A stretch of DNA of 64,000 nt from Glutamicibacter sp002979865 (GTDB lineage: Bacteria > Actinomycetota > Actinomycetes > Actinomycetales > Micrococcaceae), in assembly GCF_050030965.1 (NCBI RefSeq), contig NZ_CP188297.1, forward strand, positions 744,001-808,000, given 5' to 3'. Shown piece by piece: positions 17,243 through 25,865 of this stretch. The notes below the pieces were generated by a model. That model saw only the letters and a list, made by a program, of their open reading frames with translations, had not been told where the DNA came from and ran no database searches. Positions within the stretch are counted from its first letter, which is position 1. Each line of letters begins with the position of its first letter. The position numbers and the translations under genes were made by a program.

Positions 17243-18433
17243 ATGACCCGCACCACATCTCGCACTTTTAAACGTCTTGGCCTCTGGATTTCCGGCACGC
17301 TCGTCGTCCTCTTGGCCGCATTCTTCGCTTTTGCTCCCGGCATCGTGGAAAACACCCGCAATAAGATCGAGGCCACGGGTCTGCCAGCGGTCGGCGACGA
17401 CGCCGCGGAACTGCATTCGCGCTTGCAGATTGCCGATATGCATGCCGACACCTTGATGTGGGACCGTTCGCTGCTCAAGCGCTCGGACCGCGGCCATGTC
17501 GACCTGCCGCGCATGGAAGAAGGCAATGTCGCCCTGCAGGTCTTCTCCTCGGTATCCAAGTCGCCCGTCGGCCAGAATTACGACTCCAATAGCGCCGAAT
17601 CGGATAACATCACGCTGCTGGGCATTGTCCAGCTGCAACCGCCTCAGACCTGGTTCTCGCTCCTGGAGCGTTCGCGCTACCAGGCCAAGAAGCTGCGCGA
17701 CGACGCCGCCGACTCGCAAGGCACCCTGCGCACCATCACCACCACCGCCGAGCTCGACCAACTGTTCAAGGACCGCAAGAGCGGCCAGCAGGTCACCGGA
17801 GGCCTCTTCTCGGTAGAGGGCCTGCATAATCTTGAGGGCGACGTCAGGAACGTGGATGTCCTGTTCAACGATGGCATGCGCATGGCCGGGTTCACGCACT
17901 TCTTCGACAACTCGGTGGCCGGCTCCAAACACGGGGTCGAGAAATCAGGGCTCACCGACCTTGGCCGTGCTGCACTCAAGCGCATGGAAGAGCTGGGGGT
18001 CATCGTCGACCTGGCGCATTCCAGCGACGCGGCTTTCAATGAAGTCCTCTCCCTGGCTACTGAACCCGTGGTATTCAGCCACGGCGGTGTCCAAGCCACC
18101 TGCGATGTGAACCGGAACCTCACTGACGATCAGATCCAGGCCATAGCCGAGACCGGCGGCGTTATCGGAATTGGCTACTGGGACGCTGCGGTCTGCACCC
18201 TGGATGTGGATTCGGTGGTGGATGCGATGGAGCACGTCATCAAAGTCGCAGGAATCGAACACGTCGGTTTGGGCAGCGACTTCGACGGTGCAACTACCGT
18301 CGCATGGGATGCCAGCCAGATTGCTATCATCACCCAGGAACTGATGAATCGCGGCTATTCGGATACGGAAATCGCGGCCATCATGGGCGGAAATACGTTG
18401 CGCGTATTCCGCGAGGTGCTTCCAGCGAACTAG
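17243..18433 (+). CDS. Membrane-anchored dipeptidase, peptidase M19 family
   Basis: A 396-residue protein with an N-terminal signal anchor (TLVVLLAAFFAFAPGIV, residues 15-33) and a renal-dipeptidase-type TIM barrel. Metal-site motifs are ADMHADTLMWD (HxD) near 68, GGLFSVEGLHNL (bridging glutamate) near 190, VFSHGGVQATCDVNRNLTDDQ (histidine) near 277, and GLGSDFDGA near 347. Family members cleave dipeptides with broad specificity, some acting on cell-wall or dehydropeptides; the substrate here is unknown. It is tail-to-tail with the GNAT gene, overlapping by 4 bases. Confidence 0.92.
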   Translation: MTRTTSRTFKRLGLWISGTLVVLLAAFFAFAPGIVENTRNKIEATGLPAVGDDAAELHSRLQIADMHADTLMWDRSLLKRSDRGHVDLPRMEEGNVALQVFSSVSKSPVGQNYDSNSAESDNITLLGIVQLQPPQTWFSLLERSRYQAKKLRDDAADSQGTLRTITTTAELDQLFKDRKSGQQVTGGLFSVEGLHNLEGDVRNVDVLFNDGMRMAGFTHFFDNSVAGSKHGVEKSGLTDLGRAALKRMEELGVIVDLAHSSDAAFNEVLSLATEPVVFSHGGVQATCDVNRNLTDDQIQAIAETGGVIGIGYWDAAVCTLDVDSVVDAMEHVIKVAGIEHVGLGSDFDGATTVAWDASQIAIITQELMNRGYSDTEIAAIMGGNTLRVFREVLPAN

Positions 18434-18999
18434 CTCAGTTCAATCCAATAGCGTCGCAGGTCCTCAGTGGAGCCGAAGCGGGGCCCGATTTCGGCAACCG
18501 GAGTGACGCGTTCGAGGACTCCGCCGCAAGCTTCGATGGTTCGCGCCGAAGCAGTATTGGAGTCGTTGCAGGTAAGCAGGACCCGCGGCAGGCCAAGGCT
18601 GCGGGCTTGTTCCAGGGATCCGGCGAGCGCGGTTCTGGCCAGGCGATTGCCACGGGCGTCCGGGCGTATGCCGTAGCCGATGTGCCCGCCGACTTCGCGA
18701 AGGAAATCATTGCCCAGCTCGTGACGCAAGCTGACCGCGCCCAAGTACTCATCGTCGTGCGCTAGCCACAGGGTGCTTTGCGCAACGAAGCCTTCCGGTG
18801 GCGTGAAGTGCGGCTTTTCCAGATCCTTGAGCAGCTGGACCCACTGCGCGAAGTCTTCTGCGTTGCGCAGATCCCAACCGTATTTGGCAGTGTAGAAGAC
18901 CGAGGCCCCGTCCTGCTCCGCCCCCGCCCATTCGGTTGTGCTCCGCATGAAGGAAGCATGCAGTGCGGCAGAAGGTTCAATCAGTCCAATCCCGGTCAT
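18430..18999 (-). CDS. GNAT family N-acetyltransferase
   Basis: A 189-residue acetyltransferase. The acetyl-CoA binding motif is visible as YGIRPDARGNRLARTAL (R-x-x-G-x-A/G type) near residue 120, followed by LGLPRVLLTCNDSNTASARTIEACGG, the NxxSxxxxExxGG motif of the GNAT fold. This close variant is frequent in single-domain acetyltransferases of unknown substrate. A TAGACT -10 box (19006-19011) sits 6 bases before the ATG, so the mRNA is probably leaderless. Confidence 0.9.
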   Translation of the reverse strand: MTGIGLIEPSAALHASFMRSTTEWAGAEQDGASVFYTAKYGWDLRNAEDFAQWVQLLKDLEKPHFTPPEGFVAQSTLWLAHDDEYLGAVSLRHELGNDFLREVGGHIGYGIRPDARGNRLARTALAGSLEQARSLGLPRVLLTCNDSNTASARTIEACGGVLERVTPVAEIGPRFGSTEDLRRYWIELS

Positions 19000-19005
19000 G
19001 GAGCA

Positions 19006-19011
19006 AGTCTA
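19006..19011 (-). promoter_or_regulatory. -10 element of the GNAT gene (leaderless type)
   Basis: Reads TAGACT on the minus strand, 6 bases before the ATG at 18999. Confidence 0.45.
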
Positions 19012-19065
19012 AGCTCATGCCGGCGGCATTCACGCATGCCACAGCGGATTTGAAGGCAGAAAACG

Positions 19066-19533
19066 TCAACTGGCGAAATAGCCACCGGGCCGAGGGTCCA
19101 GTGCCCATTGCAGCGCCCGTTCGTGCAGCGGCGGGAGTTCTGGCCGGTCAGCCAGTTCGAAGTACCCCACTTCCAAATTCTCGTCATCGTTGACCTTCGC
19201 CGTGCCGGAAAGGTGCCGAGCCTTGAAAACTACATCCAGGTACTGCGCGTGATCCCCATTGGGATACACCGTGGGAGCTGTCACCCCGACCCCCAACAGG
19301 TCCGTGATTTCGCATTCGACGCCGGTTTCTTCCAGCACTTCGCGGTGTGCTGTATGCGAAGGCTCTTCGCCTGGATCAATAATTCCTGCCGGCAGGGTCC
19401 ATTTGCCATTGTCAGCACGTCGCACCAACAGCACCCGGCTGTCGTGGAGGACAACTATTTTCACCCCGGAGAGCCATAGCAGTTCATGACCGATGCGTTC
19501 TCGAAGATGGGTTACGAATTCTGGAGTTGCCAT
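19066..19533 (-). CDS. Nudix hydrolase
   Basis: A 155-residue protein with an intact Nudix box, AGIIDPGEEPSHTAHREVLEETGVE (GX5EX7REUXEEXGU), at about residues 48-72. Family enzymes cleave nucleoside diphosphates linked to another group; the substrate (sugar nucleotide, oxidised dNTP or other) is not evident. The start lies 4 bases after the stop of the upstream prepilin-peptidase-like gene, so the two are probably co-transcribed. Confidence 0.93.
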   Translation of the reverse strand: MATPEFVTHLRERIGHELLWLSGVKIVVLHDSRVLLVRRADNGKWTLPAGIIDPGEEPSHTAHREVLEETGVECEITDLLGVGVTAPTVYPNGDHAQYLDVVFKARHLSGTAKVNDDENLEVGYFELADRPELPPLHERALQWALDPRPGGYFAS

Positions 19534-19537
19534 GATT

Positions 19538-20041
19538 TCATCGTGCCATAAGCAGCACTGCTAAAGACCCAATGAGCATGAAGGGACCGAAAGGGACCGC
19601 TGATTTCAGCGTCAATTTCCGCACCGCCACGCCCCCGATAACCCAGCCGGTGGCCAGCAGGAAGGCAAGCAAGGTCGCGAAGAACAAACTGGGCAAGGAA
19701 TAGTATCCGAGATTCATCCCCAGCACGCCGGCCAGCTTCACATCGCCCATGCCCATTGCCCCAGCGGAAATCAGCGCGAGGAGCAGATAGCCTCCGCCAA
19801 GCAGCAGCAACCCCAAAAGGCTCATCAGCAGCCCATGCCCATCAGAACGGAAGATCCCCAGCAGCGCGATCACCACGATGCTGGCTGCCAACCAGTAGGC
19901 CAGTAGCCGGTTGGGCAAACGATGCCTCGCCATGTCTTCCTTGGACAGGAGGAACCCGAAACCAAGAAAGCAGGCCAGCTGGAGGAGAACCAGTGCTGCG
20001 GTGGTCGGGCTTTCCTGTGCCACGTTCCAAATTTCTGACAT
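19538..20041 (-). CDS. Short A24 prepilin peptidase-like membrane protein
   Basis: A 167-residue integral membrane protein of the type IV prepilin peptidase catalytic domain. The two catalytic aspartates are present, in KEDMARHRLPN near residue 36 and in AMGMGDVKLAGVLG (the GxGDxK motif) near 98. The N-terminal methyltransferase domain of full-length PilD enzymes is absent, as in many actinobacterial TadV/CpaA-like peptidases. No pilin or secretion genes lie within the window, so its substrate must be encoded elsewhere. A TATGCT -10 box sits 6 bases before the ATG. Confidence 0.85.
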   Translation of the reverse strand: MSEIWNVAQESPTTAALVLLQLACFLGFGFLLSKEDMARHRLPNRLLAYWLAASIVVIALLGIFRSDGHGLLMSLLGLLLLGGGYLLLALISAGAMGMGDVKLAGVLGMNLGYYSLPSLFFATLLAFLLATGWVIGGVAVRKLTLKSAVPFGPFMLIGSLAVLLMAR

Positions 20042-20047
20042 GCATAG

Positions 20048-20053
20048 AGCATA
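20048..20053 (-). promoter_or_regulatory. -10 element of the prepilin peptidase gene (leaderless type)
   Basis: Reads TATGCT on the minus strand, 6 bases before the ATG at 20041. It faces a second leaderless-type promoter in the same 83-bp gap. Confidence 0.45.
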
Positions 20054-20090
20054 GGCATCTCATTGGATCTTCGGCAGAGGGGTCTTCCTC

Positions 20091-20118
20091 TTGTGAATAA
20101 TTCAGCCGCTTCTACAAT
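20091..20118 (+). promoter_or_regulatory. Promoter of the gene at 20125
   Basis: TTGTGA (20091-20096) and TACAAT (20113-20118) are separated by 16 bases. TACAAT ends 6 bases before the ATG, so this is a well-formed leaderless promoter. Confidence 0.6.
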
Positions 20119-20124
20119 TGGAGT

Positions 20125-20943
20125 ATGGACGTTCCAGCAGTTCCAGTTCTTTTCCCCGGGCACTCCGCCCCTGAGTCGGCGGCCCGTCGTCGTTTCCGTG
20201 CCTTGGCCCGGTCCGCCCCATGGCTGAGCACCTCCTTGCAGTTCCAGGTCCAGGTCCCGGAGCATTACGCCCAACCGGGCGAAGGCCTGGAAGGCCAGCT
20301 GACCGCCATCCTCCGCCAGCGAGAAGCCATAGCCGTGCGCTCGGCCGAGGGGCAACTGGTGTACCAAAAGGAGAAGTTCACCGCAGACCGGAGCCGAGGC
20401 TACGTCGCAGCCACTAATACCTCATGGAAGCTGCCGGCCTCGCTGACCTCCCCGGTTTATACCTCAGACCACCTGATCTTGCGCCGTCCACAAATTTCTG
20501 GCTTCAATGGGTTGCTGCCCTTGGAGCATTGGGAACCAATGCTCGATCCGGTGGAACTTGCCGGCACCGAGCCTGCCGCCCATGATCTCGCTTTCGACCA
20601 CCCCACCTACATTCACGAGCTCGCAGAGATCACCCATGGCAACCGGCCTGCTCTAGCCGCCGTTCTCACTGCGGGACACAACTACCAGCCCGCACTGGCC
20701 AACTGTCCTCTCGTTCCCGCCGGGACACGAACCCTCGTGGTACTGGATCTGGCAACAGGCGTCTGCCTGAACCGCCGGGTGCTCTCCGCCCACGCCGGGA
20801 TGCCTGTGGCCCCGGAGCTGTCACTTCAGGTCCTGGCCCAGAACGAGTACTACATCGATTCCTTGTTCACCGCCCCAGCTCCCACGCTTACCGACGTGCG
20901 GGCGCCGATTCCGTGGGAGCTGCGCAGCGAGCGCCAATCCTAG
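20125..20943 (+). CDS. Uncharacterised protein
   Basis: A 272-residue protein that I do not recognise. It has no signal peptide or membrane helix and is moderately Pro/Leu/Ala-rich. Noticeable stretches are YQKEKFTADRSRGYVAATNTSW, HDLAFDHPTYIHELAEITHGNR and TLVVLDLATGVCLNRRVLSAHAG; the last, with two cysteines in the protein, does not identify a family. It has its own leaderless-type promoter, and its coding bias matches the neighbours, so it is a real chromosomal gene. Its 3' end overlaps phoH tail-to-tail by 4 bases. Confidence 0.75.
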   Translation: MDVPAVPVLFPGHSAPESAARRRFRALARSAPWLSTSLQFQVQVPEHYAQPGEGLEGQLTAILRQREAIAVRSAEGQLVYQKEKFTADRSRGYVAATNTSWKLPASLTSPVYTSDHLILRRPQISGFNGLLPLEHWEPMLDPVELAGTEPAAHDLAFDHPTYIHELAEITHGNRPALAAVLTAGHNYQPALANCPLVPAGTRTLVVLDLATGVCLNRRVLSAHAGMPVAPELSLQVLAQNEYYIDSLFTAPAPTLTDVRAPIPWELRSERQS

Positions 20944-22256
20944 GACAAGGTGGGCGAATCGAGCAGGTTGGTGACTAGCGCGGCGATAGCAGAGCGCTCG
21001 GAACGGGTCAGGGTCACATGCCCGAAGAGGGCATGTCCCTTGAGCTGTTCCACGACCGCGGCGACGCCGTCGTAGCGGCCTACATGCAAGTTATCGCGCT
21101 GAGCCACGTCATGGGTGAGCACCACCTTGGAATTCTGCCCGATGCGCGATAGCACCGTGAGCAGAACATTGCGTTCCAGCGACTGGGCTTCATCAACAAT
21201 GACGAAGGAATCATGCAGCGAACGCCCGCGGATGTGGGTCAGCGGCAGGACTTCAAGCATCCCGCGTTCGACGACTTCATCAATGGCATTCTTCGACACG
21301 ATCGAGCCGAGGGTATCGAAGACCGCTTGGGCCCAAGGTCCCATCTTTTCGCCCTCGGAGCCCGGCAGGTAGCCTAGTTCCTGGCCGCCCACGGCATAGA
21401 GCGGACGGAACACGGTGATCTTGCGGTGTTCCCTGCGTTCAAGCACTGCTTCCATTCCGGCGCACAGGGCCAACGCCGATTTACCGGTTCCGGCGTTGCC
21501 GCCCAGGGAGACGATGCCCACGGATGGATCCATCAGCAGATCCAAGGCGATGCGCTGCTCTGCACTGCGTCCATGCAATCCGAAGGCCTGCTGGTCGCCG
21601 CGCACCAGCTTCAAGGTGTTCGCATCAACCTTGCGGCCCAGGGCGCTTCCGCGCGGGGATGTGATGACGAATCCGGTGTTGATCGGTTCATCGGCGACCG
21701 CAGGGTGGTTCAGAAGCTGTTCATGTTCGTAGAGCTTGGCCATGGTCTCTTCGCCCAGTTCCAGCTGCTGTATGCCGGTCCACCCGGTCGAGGCGATCAG
21801 CTCATTGCGGTACACCTCGGCATGGATGCCCATGGCAGAGGCCTTGATGCGCATCGGCAGGTCCTTGGTGACCAGCGCAACGTCGAGGCCAGCATCCAGC
21901 AGGTGCTTGGCGACAGCCAGGATGCGTGAATCGTTATCGCCTGAGCGCATGCCTACCGGCAGGACTTCCGGGGCGATGTTGTTCAGTTCAATGCGCAGTG
22001 TTCCACCAGTTTTGGACACGGGCACCGCTTGGGCTAATCCCCCATGGCTGGCAATCAGCTCGTCAAGCACACGCAAGGCATGGCGTGCGAAGAAGCCCAG
22101 ATCAGGATCCTTGCGCTTATGTTCCAGCTCGGTGACGACAGTCAGCGGGATCACGACATGGTGCTCATCGAAGTGGAACATGGCTTTCGGGTCAGAAAGC
22201 AAGACCGAAGTATCAATGACGTAGGTTCGTACACCCTGTTCGGCTGTTCGTGTCAT
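20940..22256 (-). CDS. PhoH family protein with N-terminal PIN domain
   Basis: A 438-residue protein from the ATG at 22256 (MTRTAEQGVRTYVIDTS). A longer frame to 22334 exists but its extra 26 residues look non-coding. The N-terminal PIN nuclease domain has the acidic residues in YVIDTSVLLSDP and later in RSGDNDSRIL and DVALVTKDLPMRIKA. The C-terminal PhoH ATPase has the Walker A loop SLGGNAGTGKSALAL and the Walker B-like SFVIVDEAQSL. PIN-PhoH proteins act as RNA helicase/RNases, and some are PhoH2 toxins; no antitoxin-like small gene is seen upstream here, so a housekeeping RNA-processing role is more likely. Confidence 0.93.
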   Translation of the reverse strand: MTRTAEQGVRTYVIDTSVLLSDPKAMFHFDEHHVVIPLTVVTELEHKRKDPDLGFFARHALRVLDELIASHGGLAQAVPVSKTGGTLRIELNNIAPEVLPVGMRSGDNDSRILAVAKHLLDAGLDVALVTKDLPMRIKASAMGIHAEVYRNELIASTGWTGIQQLELGEETMAKLYEHEQLLNHPAVADEPINTGFVITSPRGSALGRKVDANTLKLVRGDQQAFGLHGRSAEQRIALDLLMDPSVGIVSLGGNAGTGKSALALCAGMEAVLERREHRKITVFRPLYAVGGQELGYLPGSEGEKMGPWAQAVFDTLGSIVSKNAIDEVVERGMLEVLPLTHIRGRSLHDSFVIVDEAQSLERNVLLTVLSRIGQNSKVVLTHDVAQRDNLHVGRYDGVAAVVEQLKGHALFGHVTLTRSERSAIAALVTNLLDSPTLS

Positions 22257-22512
22257 GGCAGCGCACCCATTCTCGAATCCGGCGTGGGGACTCTCCCCAC
22301 GCGTAAGTGGGGAATCCCGACACCGGATGTCCAAGGCGATTCCGGCAATTGCTCCGGCTGGCGCTGCATTTGGTCATCTAGTGAGGAACCCTTCGATCAG
22401 CTGGGTCTTGTTGCCCCGGCCTTATGATCACCATAGACCTTGAAGCGCTACCGGGGGACTACGTTCAGGTAACGATTAGCTGAACAGCTGAGCCGGGTGC
22501 ACGATTCGGGGC

Positions 22513-23274
22513 TCAGGTGCCGAAGCGGCGCTGGCGATCAGCGAAGTCGCGCAACGCACGCAGGAAATCCACGCGGCGGAAATCCGGCCACAATGCCTCG
22601 CAGAAGTAGAACTCCGAGTAGGCGCTTTGCCAGGTCAAGAAGCCGGAGAGACGCTGTTCCCCGCTGGTGCGGATCACCAAATCCGGGTCTGGCTGGCCCT
22701 TGGTGTACAGTGCCGATTCGATGTCTTCAGTGGACAGTCCGGCGGCAAGTTCCTCGACCGTGCGTCCATCCTCGGCGGCCTTGCAAAGCAGTGACTTGAA
22801 AGCATCAAGGATTTCACGGCGTCCGCCGTAGCCGATGGCCACATTCACATGAACGCCGGTGCGGTTGGCCGTAACGGTTTCCAGCGCGGCAAGCTTCTGC
22901 GCCAGGTCTTCAGGCAGCAGGTCCTTGGCTCCCACCTGCTGGACCTTGACCCGGTTGGTCTCTCCCAGACGGTCCAGGGTCGTGCCGATAACTTCCAAGA
23001 GGTCGCGCAACTCGCTGGCTTCTCGATTGAGGTTGTCGGTGGAGAGCATGTACAAGGTAACCATCTGGATGTTCAGGTCCTCGCACCAATCGAGGAACTC
23101 CAGGATCTTGTCCGCACCGGCCTGGTGGCCTGCCATGGTCGGGGTGCCGGCCAGCTTGGCCCACCGGCGGTTGCCATCGACCATCACGCCAATATGGTGC
23201 GGAAGCTTGTCGGCAGGGAGGGACTTCGCCAAGCGCCGTTCGTAGTAACGGTACGCAAGGTTCGGAAGCTGCAC
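22513..23274 (-). CDS. uppS: Isoprenyl transferase (cis-prenyl diphosphate synthase)
   Basis: A 253-residue cis-prenyltransferase that makes the C50/C55 polyprenyl diphosphate used as lipid carrier for peptidoglycan and envelope glycans. The signatures are HIGVMVDGNRRWAKLAG (catalytic Asp and phosphate-binding Arg) near residue 26, VTLYMLSTDNLNR near 75, and PDLVIRTSGEQRLSGFLTWQSAYSEFYF near 198. The GTG start has AGGGA upstream. Whether the product is decaprenyl or undecaprenyl diphosphate cannot be told from the sequence. It is downstream of the DUF255 gene on the same strand. Confidence 0.95.
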   Translation of the reverse strand: MQLPNLAYRYYERRLAKSLPADKLPHHIGVMVDGNRRWAKLAGTPTMAGHQAGADKILEFLDWCEDLNIQMVTLYMLSTDNLNREASELRDLLEVIGTTLDRLGETNRVKVQQVGAKDLLPEDLAQKLAALETVTANRTGVHVNVAIGYGGRREILDAFKSLLCKAAEDGRTVEELAAGLSTEDIESALYTKGQPDPDLVIRTSGEQRLSGFLTWQSAYSEFYFCEALWPDFRRVDFLRALRDFADRQRRFGT

Positions 23275-23393
23275 CTTGTCCCTGCCTTTCGATAGATTCC
23301 AAAAACTCTAGGTTCTAAATCTACCGCTATTTATCGCCCAGCATGGGTATCTGCCCGCTTCACCGCGTCCACGATGGACACATTCTCCCGGGC

Positions 23394-25508
23394 TCAGGCA
23401 CCCTTTCCGGAAGCGAACAGCGAGAACAATCCGTCCATCCCGGCTACAGGCATCTGGCAAAGCTCTTCGCGGCAAGGCTGGATCTGGACGGTCTGGGCCG
23501 CACCAGGTAGCGACGGATCGTGGCGCACATTCAATCCGAGGCTCAACGCCACCGAACGCACGCGCTTGGCTTCTGCCGAATCCCACTGCGACAGCGCAAG
23601 ATACTGGACCGGGCTGGAAACTATGCACTGCACTTCCAAGGCGGTCGCTACCTGTGTTGGCGCGTCGCTGGCCAAAGCCAGGGCGTGGGCAGAAAGTACG
23701 CGGGCGCTTTCCAAGTCCGCCGCATCTGCTTCGGTGTAGTCTCCCGCCGCCATGGACTGCAGGGCATGCATCGCCAGCGCCTTGGCGTAGAGCGCACCCG
23801 AGGCCGGCAACGCATCATCAAGCACCGTGACGGCAGCAATGTTGCTGCGCTGGGCTGCGATGCGCGCATCGGCTTGGACCGCGTCACGCGGCACCCCGGT
23901 TTCCGGGTCTACGAAGTCGGCAGCGCGTCCCAGTAAGCGACTGGCACGCTCAGCCCACTGCTTGTGCCCGCTGGCTTGGCCCAACGCCAAGAATCCCAGG
24001 GCCAGGGCGGCATAGTCCTGCAAGGTGCCTTCATTGCCGTGCTCAGCACGATTGGCGAAGCTCACGCGAGCCAGCCGTCCGGCATTCTCATCCCACTGCA
24101 TCGTCCACACCGAGGTTGCTGCCTTCTCGGCGAGCGCCAAGGCTTCTGGCTGGTCCAGGAGCAGCGCGGCTTCAGACAAGGCTTCGATGGCCAGCCCGTT
24201 CCAACCGGCGATCACCTTCTCATCGCGGACCGGCATAATTCGCGAGCGGCGCAGCGTGCGCATTGCATCCCGCAGTTCATGGAGAACACCGATTTCGTTC
24301 GTTTCAGGAACCCTCAACAGCGAGAAGCAGAAGTTCTGCGGGTCCTCGGCCACCGGCGCGAAACGCAACAACCCCTTGGGCAGCCGCTGAATCAAAGGGT
24401 CGGTGACCAGTGCGATTTCCTCGCGGCTAAAGGTGTAGTACGCGCCCTCGATCTGCTGGCCATCACGGGATGAATCGGCATCCAGGGAAGCCGCGAAGGC
24501 TGGAGCGTCCGAAGATGCGGTGAGCAGTTCCTCGCTGAGGAAGTCGATAATGCCTTGGGCGCTGCGCTGGGCGAGCCAGGCGAGATTCTGCGCGCGCTGG
24601 GCTATCTCCCCTTCGGACTTGCGGGCGAATTCTGCCGCCAGGACACTGGTGCGAGCCGCCAGTGAAAGCAGGCCGGCATTGTCGTAGAGCATCTTTTCGA
24701 AGTGCGGGACCGACCAGTTCTCATCAACGCAGTAACGGGCGAAACCACCATCAACATGATCCTGCAGGCCGCCAAGGAACATCGCTTCGAGATGGATGGC
24801 CGCTGCGGCGAAGGCCTCGGCAGCGCAGTCCGGGGTGGTGACCACTGCACGCCACAGTGTCTTCAGAGCCCAGGTCGGCGGGAATTTAGGCGCCGGGGTG
24901 AAGCCGCCTTCTGGTTTGGTGGCGGCAACCCATCGATCAAGTGCTGCGCCGAAGGCCTGCTCTGCTGGTTGCTGCGACTGCAGCGACAACAGCGAGCTCT
25001 GGCGGCTTCCGAGTTCGGCCAAATGCGTGGCGAGCATCTGGGCCTGCTCTTCCAGCGAAGCGCGCTTGGTTTCCCAGGCCTCGTGGACGGCGTTGAGCAC
25101 TTGGCGGAAGCTTGGGGTCTTGCCACGGGGCGTCTTCGGATAGTACGTGCCGGCATGCGCGGTACGCCCGTCAGGAAGGGCGAAAATCGTCATCGGCCAA
25201 CCACCGGCACCGGTGAGCGCCTGGGTAGCCAGCATGTAGGTGTCGTCCACGAGCGGATGCTCTTCGCGGTCCACCTTGATAGCTACGAAGTTTTCGTTCA
25301 GCAGCGCCGCGATTTCAGGATCGTCGAAAGACTCGTGGCTCATCACGTGGCACCAATGGCAGGCAGCGTAGCCGATGGAAAGCATGACCGGTACGTCGCG
25401 TAACCGGGCCTGTTCGAAGGCTTCGTCCCCATAGGGGAACCAGTCGACAAGTTGGTGCGAATGCTGTCTGAGGTATTGGCTGGATGAGCCAGCGAGTCGT
25501 TGAGCCAC
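23394..25508 (-). CDS. DUF255 thioredoxin-fold protein (YyaL/SSP411 type)
   Basis: A 704-residue protein. The N-terminal thioredoxin-like DUF255 domain has YAACHWCHVMSHESFDD (CxxC) at about residues 47-63 and GGWPMTIFALPDGR near 107. The large C-terminal region is an alpha/alpha six-barrel related to glycoside hydrolases and N-acylglucosamine epimerases (for example VDGGFARYCVDENWSVPHFEKMLYDNA near 258). The function of the family is not established. It starts at GTG, and a TAGCAT -10 box 6 bases upstream suggests leaderless transcription from within the gap to the small upstream gene. Confidence 0.9.
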   Translation of the reverse strand: MAQRLAGSSSQYLRQHSHQLVDWFPYGDEAFEQARLRDVPVMLSIGYAACHWCHVMSHESFDDPEIAALLNENFVAIKVDREEHPLVDDTYMLATQALTGAGGWPMTIFALPDGRTAHAGTYYPKTPRGKTPSFRQVLNAVHEAWETKRASLEEQAQMLATHLAELGSRQSSLLSLQSQQPAEQAFGAALDRWVAATKPEGGFTPAPKFPPTWALKTLWRAVVTTPDCAAEAFAAAAIHLEAMFLGGLQDHVDGGFARYCVDENWSVPHFEKMLYDNAGLLSLAARTSVLAAEFARKSEGEIAQRAQNLAWLAQRSAQGIIDFLSEELLTASSDAPAFAASLDADSSRDGQQIEGAYYTFSREEIALVTDPLIQRLPKGLLRFAPVAEDPQNFCFSLLRVPETNEIGVLHELRDAMRTLRRSRIMPVRDEKVIAGWNGLAIEALSEAALLLDQPEALALAEKAATSVWTMQWDENAGRLARVSFANRAEHGNEGTLQDYAALALGFLALGQASGHKQWAERASRLLGRAADFVDPETGVPRDAVQADARIAAQRSNIAAVTVLDDALPASGALYAKALAMHALQSMAAGDYTEADAADLESARVLSAHALALASDAPTQVATALEVQCIVSSPVQYLALSQWDSAEAKRVRSVALSLGLNVRHDPSLPGAAQTVQIQPCREELCQMPVAGMDGLFSLFASGKGA

Positions 25509-25514
25509 GCAATC

Positions 25515-25520
25515 ATGCTA
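25515..25520 (-). promoter_or_regulatory. -10 element of the DUF255 gene (leaderless type)
   Basis: Reads TAGCAT on the minus strand, ending 6 bases before the GTG at 25508. Confidence 0.4.
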
Positions 25521-25540
25521 TCGCGCAGCTCACAAAGCGC

Positions 25541-25822
25541 CTACTGCTGTTCGTCGGTCTTCGGGTCGTGCGGCTCTTCGGATTCCTGAAGCTTGCGCTC
25601 TTCGCCCTTGGCCACCATTTCCTGCTGCTTTGCCTCGGCTTCCGAGGTGTAGCGCACGCGGCGCACTCGACGGACCATGTCGCGAATCAGGAAGATCACG
25701 GCAACCACCAAGGCTGCGGTGAAAATGAACCCAAGGAATCCTGGACCGTATTCGCTGCTGGTCTCCGTACCGACACCGAGGGTCGAGGAAGTCAGAGCCA
25801 GGGATTCGAAGATCGTATTCAC
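25541..25822 (-). CDS. Small single-pass membrane protein
   Basis: A 93-residue protein with one hydrophobic helix (FLGFIFTAALVVAVIFLIRDMV, residues 29-50) followed by a strongly charged cytoplasmic tail (RRVRRVR, then KQQEMVAKGEERK and a Glu/Asp-rich end). It lies between mca and the DUF255 gene on the same strand, a position where actinobacteria often carry a small membrane protein. No function is known. GTG start. Confidence 0.8.
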   Translation of the reverse strand: MNTIFESLALTSSTLGVGTETSSEYGPGFLGFIFTAALVVAVIFLIRDMVRRVRRVRYTSEAEAKQQEMVAKGEERKLQESEEPHDPKTDEQQ

Positions 25823-25865
25823 GATGTAAAGACAACTCTTTTCTAGTACTGGAAAGCGCTTAGTA

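Noticed and set aside
20940..22256. PIN-PhoH protein as a PhoAT-PhoH2 toxin-antitoxin pair
   Set aside because: No small antitoxin gene overlaps or precedes its start, and the upstream 256 bp has no supported frame.
22273..22320. Repeat-like CCCCAC...GTGGGG near the upstream end of phoH, checked as a possible CRISPR or toxin-antitoxin leader
   Set aside because: It is a single short inverted repeat without repetition or spacers; no CRISPR array was seen anywhere in the window.
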